64,000 nucleotides of DNA, taken from assembly GCF_037991315.1 (NCBI RefSeq), contig NZ_CP150300.1, positions 868,001 to 932,000 on the forward strand. The letters run 5' to 3'. The translations under genes were made by a program, and so were the position numbers. Source of the stretch: Paenibacillus sp. FSL H8-0079. GTDB taxonomy: Bacteria; Bacillota; Bacilli; Paenibacillales; Paenibacillaceae. The notes beneath the pieces were generated by a model, which saw only the letters and a program-made list of their open reading frames with translations, was not told the origin of the DNA and did no database searches. Each line of letters begins with the position of its first letter. Position 1 is the stretch's first letter. This document shows, one piece after another, positions 26,589 through 35,875 of the stretch.

Positions 26589-29500
26589 GTTTCATAACCC
26601 CCGTTCCCATCTGTGCTTAGACGTTGATTTGGAAGATCAAATGTAATCCGCGTTCCCTCGCCGTCCAGACTTTCCATCTGAAGGTGTCTGCCATACAGCA
26701 GATTCAACCGGCTGGAGATATTCCATAATCCCACGCCGTTACTGCCATCTGTGGATTGCCGAATTTCATCCATCCGTTCCCTGGTTATGCCAATTCCGTT
26801 GTCCTCGATGGAGAAGCGTGTTTCCGTATCATTCAGATTACGTATAGACAACATGACGCGACCACCGTGAATGCTGGACATCAGGCCGTGCCGAATCGCG
26901 TTTTCAATCAGGGGCTGTAACGTGAGCGGTGGAATGTCCATGTTTCGGTTCACGTCCGCATCCACGTCGATGATGACCTCCAACCTTGATCCAAAGCGAG
27001 CTTGCTCAATCGCTACATAGGCCTCGATCATTTCCAGTTCATTCATCAGGCTAGTCTTGGAATCTAAATGTTTGAAGTGCACACTGCGTCTTAAGTAACT
27101 CGATAATTGCAAAATCAATTGTTCTGCACGATTCGGTGCATCCACGCACAATTCGGCAATGGCATTCAGGGCGTTATATAGAAAGTGCGGGTTCATCTGT
27201 GACCGCAAAAAGGATATTTCGGCATCTCGCGCAGCTTGCACGGATGTTTTCATCCGAGTCAAACCGCCGATCCGTGCCAGCAGTTCCTCCGATTCGAACG
27301 GCTTGGATACGAAATCATTGGCGCCTTTCTCCAAGGCCAGCTTCAATTGATTGGCTTTATTACTCGCCGTTAGCATGAGTACAGGCAACTCGGAAGGAGA
27401 AAAACGCTCCCTGATTCGTTCCAGCAATTCGTAACCCGACATGTCAGGCATCATGATGTCAGCAATGACAAGATGCACAGTAGGTAGCTTGTCCAGCAGC
27501 TCCAGTACGGAAGGGGAGCGTGAAGTGACCGCATAACTGTAACCCTCCAGCTTCAAGAGATTCACAATGGTCTGCAAATTAGCCGAGTCGTCGTCCACAA
27601 CGATGATCCATTCGTCTTTATTTCCTTTTACAATTGTTGGTTCTTCGAACCGGAACAGCCGTTTACCAGGACTTGTAGGAGCTATGGCGAGTGGCATGAC
27701 GTTGGATCGCTTCTCTCCTTTGCCATCCGCCAGCGGGAAGGTCAGGATGAACGTGGCACCCATGCCGGGCACCGATTTCGCATGAATAGTTCCACCATGC
27801 AGCTCGACCAACTTACGCGTAATGCTCAGACCAAGACCAGTTCCTCCAGCAACGACTGGCCCGGTATCTGCTTCCTGCTCGAATGGCAGAAAGATATGTT
27901 CCAGTTTATCTGTGCCAATGCCGCGTCCGGTATCGATAATACGTAATTCAGCTTTACCTTGGACAACCGCAGCTTCAATGCTTACGGTGCCACGTTCCGT
28001 GAACTTGACGGCATTACCGATCAGATTATGCAAAATCTGAATCAGTCGATTGCCGTCTGCATAGATCGGCGGGAAATGGGCCGGGATGCGGTTGATGAGC
28101 TCCACCTTTTTCGCGCCAAGCAGGAAGGAGTGCATACGCATAACTGATTCGACAAACGAGTACAGATCGGTCGAAGACCGGTGGAGCGGGATGTCGCCAT
28201 GTTTCATTTTCGAATAATCCAGCAATTCATCCACCAGATAGGTTAACCGTCGGCCGCTTCCCGTCACGATCGCTAGATTGTGCGCCTGTTCGTCGGTAAG
28301 TGGGCCTTCGGCGCCTTTGAGCAGGCTCTCACTGATATTTACAATCGCGTTCAGCGGTGTTTTAAGCTCGTGCGAGGTATTGGACAGGAAGTCGTCCTTC
28401 ACCTTGTCTAGCAAGAGCAACTGATCTTTGAGGGTACGGACCGTACGATAGGCCTCGAAGAATCGAAGCACCGCCAGAAACAGCATCAGGATGCTGAACA
28501 GGACAATCGAAGCTTGTCCGATGTTCATGTTTTCCTTGAGCGAGATTGAGAAGAGATTAATGTCCAGACAGTACAGCATGATGCTTAAGAGAGCCGCATA
28601 CCACAAGAAAGTAGACAGCCGTTCGCCCGTCTCACTGGTTAGGAACTGTGATGCGCATTGATACAGCAACCAGAGCAGCAGCAACGTGTACATAACGACA
28701 ACATAAGGTGCAGCAATCCCATAGACGGAAATAGGCAGAAGCGCGACCATGCATAAGTAAGCTCCGAAGATGATCAGAATCACTGCCGTGAGCATACCTG
28801 ACAGGATACCTGTTTTGAATCGATAGAAGTAAAAGGTCAACAGACCCAGACATGCCACGGAGCAGAAATCTTTTAATTTATAGAGTGTGCTAAAGGAGAT
28901 TTCCGTGCCCACAAGGGACAGCACACGTTCACTGATCATGCCGTTATAGAGGGCATACAGCAGACAGATTAGACCAAGCAGCAGCAGGGAATCATCTCTG
29001 TTTCGGTAAAGTGCAGACCCCAGGTAACTGATGAGGAATATGATCGAAATGGTGGCCAGTACAGCCAGTGTGCCGAATTCGATAGCTGTGCTGGTTTGAT
29101 GTTTTTTCAGCATGGCCGCTTGTTCGCCGAAAAAGAGTGGACCCGGAATGCCAGAGTCCGTGTAATCGTAATTAGCCACCCGAATCAAAATCTCAATGTC
29201 ACCGCCGTGATAGGGGAAAAAGCCAATCTGGGGGGAGTTGCCTGGGCGGTAACCAGCGGTTTTGGCCACGGCATGCCCGTCTTCCAGCAATTTGTTGCCA
29301 TTGATATAGATTTCGCTGGCAAAACGAATGTTCATTTTTTTGATCGCCAGCGTTCCATCAATAGGTGCATTACGCAGCACTAGTCGATACGTGGCGTAGC
29401 CATGGGTAGGCAATCGTTCCCCATCCACTTCAAGACGATTCCAGGAGCCGGGAACGGTTGCATAGGTATCGGGTGCTTTCGTTGGACCAGCCTGACTCAG

Positions 29501-29716
29501 AGGTGTAGATTCGTCAGGAAGCAATCGCTCCCAGTAAAATTCCCACTCCCCGTCCAGCTTGATCCTCTCGTCCTGTTCAGGATTCCAAGCCGAGAGGTCC
29601 AGGACACCTTGACGAGCATGAAGCGCCGCAGATTGTGGTTCTCTGATCGTTGACAGGAGCAGTACGGTAATGGCAAGTATAACAGTCAGGACAACGCCTG
29701 AAATTTTTAATAACAC
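26585..29716 (-). CDS. 7TMR-DISM hybrid sensor kinase with two kinase modules
   Basis: I chose the GTG at 29716 (AAAGGAG 9 nt upstream; VLLKISGVVLTVILAITVLL becomes the signal anchor), giving 1043 residues; the frame from ATG 29821 adds 35 residues with no ribosome-binding site. Residues about 40-200 are an extracellular sugar-binding-like domain (LDGEWEFYWERLLP), 205-415 a seven-helix 7TMR-DISM membrane unit. Next are HisKA with His449 (LSNTSHELKTPLNAIVNIS) and its ATPase (GTGLGLSITRKLVELHGGT), a receiver with Asp753 (LVIADIMMPDMSGYELL), and then a LytS-type kinase with His844 (LRSQMNPHFLYNALNAIAEL) and a second ATPase. It is translationally coupled to the response regulator. Confidence 0.9.
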   Translation of the reverse strand: MLLKISGVVLTVILAITVLLLSTIREPQSAALHARQGVLDLSAWNPEQDERIKLDGEWEFYWERLLPDESTPLSQAGPTKAPDTYATVPGSWNRLEVDGERLPTHGYATYRLVLRNAPIDGTLAIKKMNIRFASEIYINGNKLLEDGHAVAKTAGYRPGNSPQIGFFPYHGGDIEILIRVANYDYTDSGIPGPLFFGEQAAMLKKHQTSTAIEFGTLAVLATISIIFLISYLGSALYRNRDDSLLLLGLICLLYALYNGMISERVLSLVGTEISFSTLYKLKDFCSVACLGLLTFYFYRFKTGILSGMLTAVILIIFGAYLCMVALLPISVYGIAAPYVVVMYTLLLLWLLYQCASQFLTSETGERLSTFLWYAALLSIMLYCLDINLFSISLKENMNIGQASIVLFSILMLFLAVLRFFEAYRTVRTLKDQLLLLDKVKDDFLSNTSHELKTPLNAIVNISESLLKGAEGPLTDEQAHNLAIVTGSGRRLTYLVDELLDYSKMKHGDIPLHRSSTDLYSFVESVMRMHSFLLGAKKVELINRIPAHFPPIYADGNRLIQILHNLIGNAVKFTERGTVSIEAAVVQGKAELRIIDTGRGIGTDKLEHIFLPFEQEADTGPVVAGGTGLGLSITRKLVELHGGTIHAKSVPGMGATFILTFPLADGKGEKRSNVMPLAIAPTSPGKRLFRFEEPTIVKGNKDEWIIVVDDDSANLQTIVNLLKLEGYSYAVTSRSPSVLELLDKLPTVHLVIADIMMPDMSGYELLERIRERFSPSELPVLMLTASNKANQLKLALEKGANDFVSKPFESEELLARIGGLTRMKTSVQAARDAEISFLRSQMNPHFLYNALNAIAELCVDAPNRAEQLILQLSSYLRRSVHFKHLDSKTSLMNELEMIEAYVAIEQARFGSRLEVIIDVDADVNRNMDIPPLTLQPLIENAIRHGLMSSIHGGRVMLSIRNLNDTETRFSIEDNGIGITRERMDEIRQSTDGSNGVGLWNISSRLNLLYGRHLQMESLDGEGTRITFDLPNQRLSTDGNGGYET

Positions 29717-29845
29717 GAAATGCTGCTCCTTTAGAGTTGGTTCGAAACCTTCGATAGATTCAAACAAAATCTCTTGTATTCTATCGGCATTGTAGCGAAT
29801 ATCTCTGGGGCGCGCAATCATATTTCGACAAATTTCTTCTGTTTA

Positions 29846-29873
29846 TTGCTTGTTTATTGTGATCCATTATAAT
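29846..29873 (+). promoter_or_regulatory. Probable promoter of the protease-surface protein operon
   Basis: TTGCTT (29846-29851) and TATAAT (29868-29873) are 16 bp apart. The -10 box overlaps the upstream-most ATG at 29872, which argues that translation really begins at 29959. The leader would be about 80 nt. Confidence 0.55.
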
Positions 29874-29958
29874 GCGGAAGCAAGATATGTCGAACGGGCA
29901 CAGAAAAAGCATCGAAAGACCTATCTTTGCGCGACTATGGGCTGATGGAGTTGAGAAA

Positions 29959-30669
29959 ATGGAGAGAAGCATCACATCTTGGCGTTTACGGCGTCAGATG
30001 ATTGGCATTTTGGCTGTACTGATTGCTGTGGCGTGTCTGAACGGGTATACGGGGTCATCTGTCGCCAAAGCGGCTGGGACCGGGCAAGTGGCCGTATCGG
30101 GAGCTGAAAAAGCGTATCAGTCCGCGGCGCAAGCTGTCTTTTACCTGAAAGCGTATCGCAAGGACGGAACGCTCAAAACGGTAGGTACCGGTTTTCTGAT
30201 CGGTAATGGTAGAGCACTTACAGCAGCCCATGTTGTGAAGGACGGGGTTTCTTTCGAGGCAGTATTTGAAGATGGTTCCATCCAAAAGATAACAGTTCTG
30301 AGCGCTGACACCGAAACCGATGTGGCTATGCTGTCTGTGCAGAATAGCAAAAAACGTCCGGTCCTTACCCTGTCAGCGGACAAGCAACCTGCAAGATATG
30401 GGCAACAATCGTTTGCCATCGGATACCCGCTGAAGGATGGCAAGATCATTACGGAGGGCATTGTGAATGCACCAACCGCCGAGGTGAACGATGTCATTCG
30501 CTTGCTGACTTCCGCGCAGGTGTCTGCGGGCATGTCGGGTGGTCCTTTGTTAAATGAAGATGGTCATGTGATCGGATTAATCTCCGGTTCGTTCCGGACA
30601 ATGACTGGCATTCATATCTGTGTAACGATCGAAGATATTCGCAAGCTGATGAAGAAGTCGAATACATAA
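29959..30669 (+). CDS. Exported trypsin-like serine protease
   Basis: The 236-residue product starts at ATG 29959, 8 nt after TGGAG; the frame extends upstream to 29872 but that start lies in the -10 box. Residues 1-40 are a signal peptide or anchor (RQMIGILAVLIAVACLNGYT, then AKAAG). The chymotrypsin-fold catalytic triad is visible: His in ALTAAHVVKD, Asp in SADTETDVAMLSV, and Ser in SAGMSGGPLLNEDGHVIGLI. There is no PDZ domain, unlike HtrA. It is the first gene of a tight operon (22 bp to the next gene) with two giant surface proteins, so it probably processes or guards them outside the cell; that is inference. Confidence 0.88.
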   Translation: MERSITSWRLRRQMIGILAVLIAVACLNGYTGSSVAKAAGTGQVAVSGAEKAYQSAAQAVFYLKAYRKDGTLKTVGTGFLIGNGRALTAAHVVKDGVSFEAVFEDGSIQKITVLSADTETDVAMLSVQNSKKRPVLTLSADKQPARYGQQSFAIGYPLKDGKIITEGIVNAPTAEVNDVIRLLTSAQVSAGMSGGPLLNEDGHVIGLISGSFRTMTGIHICVTIEDIRKLMKKSNT

Positions 30670-30691
30670 CGGGAAAAAAGGGGAATCTCGC

Positions 30692-33600
30692 ATGTTCAAA
30701 AAGTTATTACTCTGCCTGCTTGCCGCTTTGCTGACGTTGACGTCTGTGAGCTGGCCACACCTGCCGACCGTTTCCGCAGCTGCGGAGTACGCGTATGTTA
30801 ATATTCCGAACGGCGGTGGTAAGATCATCAATCGGGGAGACATGTCTTCCTGGAACAATAAAATCGACAAGTTTGAGGCGAACAGCTTTGGTATATTTGC
30901 TGCCGGTGCGCCGGGTACTTCAATGGAAAAGGAAGATATTGAAACCGTAAGTGCAAGTCATGTTAGAACGAAGGGAGCAGGTTTATTTAAAGCCAAGATT
31001 TCGGTAGCGAACAATCCGTCATTAAGACGATTGGCTGAAGGTGGAGACGCCAGAATGCTCCTTAAGATTGGATCGATTGACGTTTTTATCGGTGGTATGA
31101 ACGTCCGCGTCGATGTTAACGGCAAAGAGAAGTTCAATCAGTTCAATCATGATAAGTCGGCTAATTCGTCATGGATCGCTTTCGGACCCAATGATACGAT
31201 CGAAATCACATTGTTTGGTTTTTTTAAAAGTGCCAGTGACATTGAGCTCTATTTCGCGGATATCACCCCTCCTACGTACAACGGCAATACACTGACCCAT
31301 ACCGGGGCAGTTCGATTCAATGCCGATCCGGCAGTACAAAAGAATGAGTTGTTCCTGAAGCAAGGGAGCAACCTCAACCTTGCGCTGAACTTCAGCGAGC
31401 CAGTGTTTCCTGATTTTGCAGAGCTTGCCTCTGACCGAATTGATGGCAAATTCAGTTTCATGCGTACGGAACTGTTCAGTAATCCGGGTGGAGACGGCTT
31501 CGATCCGTCCGTTTATTATCTAACGAGCGCAGATAGCGGATACGGTGACTTTGCGCAGGGTGGACTGGATCGGAACATTCATGCACGCTCCACTTTTAAC
31601 TTTCGTTATCAGGCTGCGTTAAATGATAGCACAGGCAACATTCCTATTGATCCGAAACGCCTGATCGCGCCCTCCGAGGAGGACCGTCCAACATTACTGG
31701 AACGGATGAATGCAGCAGGCTTTAGTGATGGTGCGGGTAATCCCGTTGCCGCTTTTAATGGCATTGGAACAGTTCCTTTTGCCGATAACGCGAACCCGGG
31801 CGGTACGTTCCGTACCATTATCGACGCGCGCGTACCACAGTACTCAGCATCTCGCAACGGCGTGCAGCCTGAAGTACTAACGGGACTTGTGCTGAACAAG
31901 GGCGACGTTGTTGATTTTACCGTGTACCTTAACGAACAGGTCATCAGCGCGTTTACTCCGACCGAGGATACACGACTCAAGTTTGCCAATGGCTTAACTG
32001 CCGCATATGTTGGCGGCCAGAACACGAATACATGGACGTTCCGTATGACGGTACCAGACGGCAAGAGCATCGAAACGTCATTGCTGGAGACAGCTGCTTT
32101 GGAGCATGCCAGCAATCCTGGCGACGGGAAGGCTCTGACGGACTACGCGGGTAACGTGCTCACTGAGCCAGTCAAGAAGATTGATTGGGCTGGATTGTCT
32201 GTGGACAATACGGCACCTGAAGTGAATTTTGTCTATGAGAATCAGGACGGAGAAATTATTCCCGAAGGACAATACGTGGGAAATGGATCATTCACAATCA
32301 ATGCGTTCGATCCCGACTTGAACGGCCAGACGAGCAAAGGATTATTCCGGCCAGGCAGTGGTTCAGGGCTCGTGTATTATGTGCTGAACCAGAGTCCGAA
32401 TGATCCCTTCGCTGGGAAAAACGACAACTTTGCGGCAGTGAAACGGTATTCCCTGACGCAGAAGCAGCCTTCTGATGAACTATATGCATCTGGTTTCCAG
32501 GGCGTTGTACTGACTACCGGACAGAATGGCGTGAAAGTAGAACTGCCGGATGACGGCACAGGTTTGAACGGGAACTGGTATTTGCATACATGGACTGCCG
32601 ATATGAGCTGGGACTCGGCACGTCAGCGGATGCAATACGACAAAGGCAGCAGTGAACGTGCAGCTTACCTTGCCCAGCACCCGGATGCCACACCTGCTGA
32701 GCTGGAGGAATATTATCGCTCAAGCATTCTGCCGAATCTGTCCGATTACGGCAATACAATGCAGTGGCCTTTGGTCGATTTCAAACAAGATGATTCCAAT
32801 TGGTCGTACCATGTCGGCTTGTTGAAAATTGACACTGACGATCCAACCGTCGAAGTTGCAAACATCGTGGACAATAACTCCGACAATGTGAAGATTACGG
32901 TTAAGGCAGCTGATCCGACTTCTTCTATTAAAAATAACAAGGTGCAATACCAGTTCGTGGCCGTGGGCAAGAGCCCTGTCGCTTCCGGGTGGCAGGATGC
33001 CGAGCTGAACGCACAAGGTGAAGCTGAGATATCAACATTGAATGATCCGGCGATCTCCAAAGGTGGACAATACGAGCTGCATGCGAAAGCCGAGGATGTG
33101 GCGGGCCATTCAGCTTCTGCCGATCCAAAAGCAGTTGATGTGCTTGTCATCTCAACCAAGTTCAAAGCCTATCCGGGTACCTATGCGATCAATGACGGAC
33201 CCGACTTCACCGTAGCTGGTGTTCCAATCGATACGATTGAATATCAATACAGTGAAAGCTCTGAACGTCCTGTGGGCAACAGTAAATGGGTTGCTTTTGA
33301 GGATGAACCGAAGGAAACAAAGCTGGGGGATGTACCCGCCGAGCGCTACAGCTTCCCTGCCGACAAAACGTTGAACGGGACCTGGTACGCCCATGTGCGC
33401 ATCAAGCAGCAGGATACCGGACGTTATTACTACTATTATCAGGAGTACAAATTCGACCATCTGCCACCTGTCACGAAATTCGGTTCGCAGGGTTATCTGT
33501 ATCCGATGCCAGAGCAGACGGTACAGATTGATGTGTCTGACACGTTGGTGGACTTTAACGGTGTTGCAGCCAAGAACATTCGTTACCAATGGATCAAGGT

Positions 33601-35854
33601 GGTTGACGGGCAAGACGAGAAGGAACCAGATCCGGAAGGCAAGGGCTGGAGCGTGTCCCCTGCGGATCGTTTGATCACTTTGCAGGTAGACAACAAAAAG
33701 GACAACGGTAATTACCGTCTATATGTCCATGCCAGTGATAGCTTGGGTAACAGTAAGCTTTACCACACAAGTGGTCTGTTCTCCGTGTTCTATCTGAGCA
33801 GTGAACCACCTGTTGGCAGCGCGCGTTTGATTCGGACAGAAGGTCCAGGAGATGACGGGTACACCGCCATCATGGAACTGACGGTTGATGTGCCAGCACA
33901 GGAAGGTTACTTCTATTCCGTTTCCACCAATGGCGGAGACAATTGGAGCACTTGGCTTCCTTACACGAACTATGTTGGCGTTCCTGTTGATACGAATGAT
34001 TCAGGACAACTCAAGTCACAGGTTCGGGTCAAATTCAAAGGTTACTACGACAACATTAGCGATATCGTAACACCTGAGATCGAGCTTCAGGATGCCCCTG
34101 CATATGGGCTTGCTTCATTGGAGCAGATCATGCCGGTTCGCGGAGGCGAGAAGTTGCAGGATGGTGGGCAGAACGAAGGACAAGAGATCCTGTTCGACCT
34201 CGTTGATGGCAAGACCGTGAAGCCAACGAACAGCAACCCGGAAATGCCGGAAACGCTTGAGGTGAACAAACGGTTCAACATATACCGCAACGGAAGCTAC
34301 TCCTTCACCGTGAAGGATGGCAGCAATACAGCAACCGTGTTCATCGTGGTCTCCAACTTCGATGATACGCCGCCAATGGTAAACGTGAAGTATTCCACGA
34401 TTGCGGCAACGAATGGCACGGTTAAAGTAAATCTGCAATCGAGTGAACCGATCCGCATCACCAATCTGCCAACGTCGTCCAAAACGTTCCGCGAGAACGG
34501 AGAATTCACGTTTGAGTACGAAGATGCGGTTGGCTTTACGGGTAGTGTCACGGCAACGGTGAGCAACATCGATACCACGCCGCCGGAAGCAGATATTGTC
34601 ATGCACTACAACCATCCCGATCTCAAAGCGTTGATCCGTTACGGTAGTGGTACTGCTGTCGTGGATAGCGCGGGTGACGGGTACAATGCAAACGGAGAAT
34701 TTACTCATTTCGCAGCACCGACAACAGGTAATGTGATCGCGTCTAATCTGATCGTGGCGCAAGTGCTGCCGAAACAGGGACAGGTTCAGGATTATCAGGT
34801 GGTTTCCAATAGTTCAGGGACGAACCAATCCTCATTGGTCATGACATCAGGTAGTAAAGCACGCTTCTCGCTGGCAGATGCCGCAGGGAATAATGCGAAG
34901 CTGGAATCCGAAGCGATTACAACACTCGTTGGATCGATCCCGGCTGTAGAAGAGATCACGATGGTTCGAGTAGACAACGACGGACAGACCATCGATGATA
35001 GCAAACTGGTGCAGATCGGCGATCAGGCTTACTCCAAAGGCAAAGTGCGTGTAGGTCTTGTGATGCCATCATCTGTAGTAGAAGGCAATACGATCTATGC
35101 CGGGGCAACCCCGGTAGCGAGCTTTAGCGCCGACTACGCCAGCAATGGGGAACATTCGATTTTACTTTCAGACGTACTTGGTAACAAGAAACAGGTCAAC
35201 TTTACGATTGCGGGTCTGGATAACACGGCACCAACGATCCGTCTGAACAAAGCATCCACCACGGTTCTGCAAAACAAACAAGGCTTCGATTTGGTCACGT
35301 ATCTGGGCGGATACACAGTGAGCGACAATCTCACATCTGCGGAGCAGATTCAGGTGACGGCTGCGGAGTACGTGCTGGAAGGCGGACAATACGTGGAGAA
35401 ACAACTGAACCTCACGGTGACGGGTAAACACACGATTCGTTACACGGCGAAGGACCAACTCGGAAATGCAGGCTACGCGCTGCAAACGGTGTTTGTTCGT
35501 TCGACAGATGGCATGTTCGTTACAGCCAATGGCATTCCGTTGTCGGATACCGAATCCGAAACAGCAATTGTGAATACAGGTACGGTCACGTTCAATGTGA
35601 GCAACTTCCGCACGATCGAGACTACTGGCGGAACCAAGCTGGAGAACGAACTCGGCACGTATGACATTTATTATTTCCCGGGTCTGGTTCGCGAAGGACA
35701 GATGAAATATATCGCGACCCGAGTGACTTACAAGGATCTGATCAGCAAAGATTTCAAGGTTACACTGCCCAAAGCAGGATGGTACACCATCATTGTGCAG
35801 AATCAGGAGCGCGAACGCGTATACTCCACGCTGCTTGTTAATCGGGCCAATTAG
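30692..35854 (+). CDS. Giant secreted Ig-like protein, 1720 residues
   Basis: A signal peptide (MFKKLLLCLLAALLTLTSVS, cleavage near VSAAA) is followed by a long array of beta-sandwich modules. Bacterial Ig-like boundaries are marked by recurring phrases: DNTAPEVNFVYENQDG (near 510), FDDTPPMVNVKYSTI (near 1225), NIDTTPPEADIVMHY (near 1290) and LDNTAPTIRLNKASTT (near 1510). The N-terminal 150 residues (YVNIPNGGGKIINRGDMSSW) form a separate domain I do not recognise. No SLH, LPXTG or lipobox is present, so it is either released or held by a partner. It sits 22 bp after the protease gene and 21 bp before a giant SLH-anchored protein, which is the natural candidate for holding it. Confidence 0.85.
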   Translation: MFKKLLLCLLAALLTLTSVSWPHLPTVSAAAEYAYVNIPNGGGKIINRGDMSSWNNKIDKFEANSFGIFAAGAPGTSMEKEDIETVSASHVRTKGAGLFKAKISVANNPSLRRLAEGGDARMLLKIGSIDVFIGGMNVRVDVNGKEKFNQFNHDKSANSSWIAFGPNDTIEITLFGFFKSASDIELYFADITPPTYNGNTLTHTGAVRFNADPAVQKNELFLKQGSNLNLALNFSEPVFPDFAELASDRIDGKFSFMRTELFSNPGGDGFDPSVYYLTSADSGYGDFAQGGLDRNIHARSTFNFRYQAALNDSTGNIPIDPKRLIAPSEEDRPTLLERMNAAGFSDGAGNPVAAFNGIGTVPFADNANPGGTFRTIIDARVPQYSASRNGVQPEVLTGLVLNKGDVVDFTVYLNEQVISAFTPTEDTRLKFANGLTAAYVGGQNTNTWTFRMTVPDGKSIETSLLETAALEHASNPGDGKALTDYAGNVLTEPVKKIDWAGLSVDNTAPEVNFVYENQDGEIIPEGQYVGNGSFTINAFDPDLNGQTSKGLFRPGSGSGLVYYVLNQSPNDPFAGKNDNFAAVKRYSLTQKQPSDELYASGFQGVVLTTGQNGVKVELPDDGTGLNGNWYLHTWTADMSWDSARQRMQYDKGSSERAAYLAQHPDATPAELEEYYRSSILPNLSDYGNTMQWPLVDFKQDDSNWSYHVGLLKIDTDDPTVEVANIVDNNSDNVKITVKAADPTSSIKNNKVQYQFVAVGKSPVASGWQDAELNAQGEAEISTLNDPAISKGGQYELHAKAEDVAGHSASADPKAVDVLVISTKFKAYPGTYAINDGPDFTVAGVPIDTIEYQYSESSERPVGNSKWVAFEDEPKETKLGDVPAERYSFPADKTLNGTWYAHVRIKQQDTGRYYYYYQEYKFDHLPPVTKFGSQGYLYPMPEQTVQIDVSDTLVDFNGVAAKNIRYQWIKVVDGQDEKEPDPEGKGWSVSPADRLITLQVDNKKDNGNYRLYVHASDSLGNSKLYHTSGLFSVFYLSSEPPVGSARLIRTEGPGDDGYTAIMELTVDVPAQEGYFYSVSTNGGDNWSTWLPYTNYVGVPVDTNDSGQLKSQVRVKFKGYYDNISDIVTPEIELQDAPAYGLASLEQIMPVRGGEKLQDGGQNEGQEILFDLVDGKTVKPTNSNPEMPETLEVNKRFNIYRNGSYSFTVKDGSNTATVFIVVSNFDDTPPMVNVKYSTIAATNGTVKVNLQSSEPIRITNLPTSSKTFRENGEFTFEYEDAVGFTGSVTATVSNIDTTPPEADIVMHYNHPDLKALIRYGSGTAVVDSAGDGYNANGEFTHFAAPTTGNVIASNLIVAQVLPKQGQVQDYQVVSNSSGTNQSSLVMTSGSKARFSLADAAGNNAKLESEAITTLVGSIPAVEEITMVRVDNDGQTIDDSKLVQIGDQAYSKGKVRVGLVMPSSVVEGNTIYAGATPVASFSADYASNGEHSILLSDVLGNKKQVNFTIAGLDNTAPTIRLNKASTTVLQNKQGFDLVTYLGGYTVSDNLTSAEQIQVTAAEYVLEGGQYVEKQLNLTVTGKHTIRYTAKDQLGNAGYALQTVFVRSTDGMFVTANGIPLSDTESETAIVNTGTVTFNVSNFRTIETTGGTKLENELGTYDIYYFPGLVREGQMKYIATRVTYKDLISKDFKVTLPKAGWYTIIVQNQERERVYSTLLVNRAN

Positions 35855-35875
35855 AGAAACGGAAGGGGTTCACCC

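Noticed and set aside
29717..29821. Longer start for the sensor kinase (ATG 29821)
   Set aside because: It would place 35 polar residues before the signal anchor and has no Shine-Dalgarno site; GTG 29716 has a good one.
29824..29894. Inverted TTCGACA / TGTCGAA in the kinase-protease divergent region as an operator
   Set aside because: Only 7 bp per arm with 57 bp between, which is easily due to chance; no second copy was found.
33152..33613. Several long minus-strand frames under the giant surface-protein genes
   Set aside because: They have no ribosome-binding sites or recognisable domains and lie within continuous plus-strand genes.
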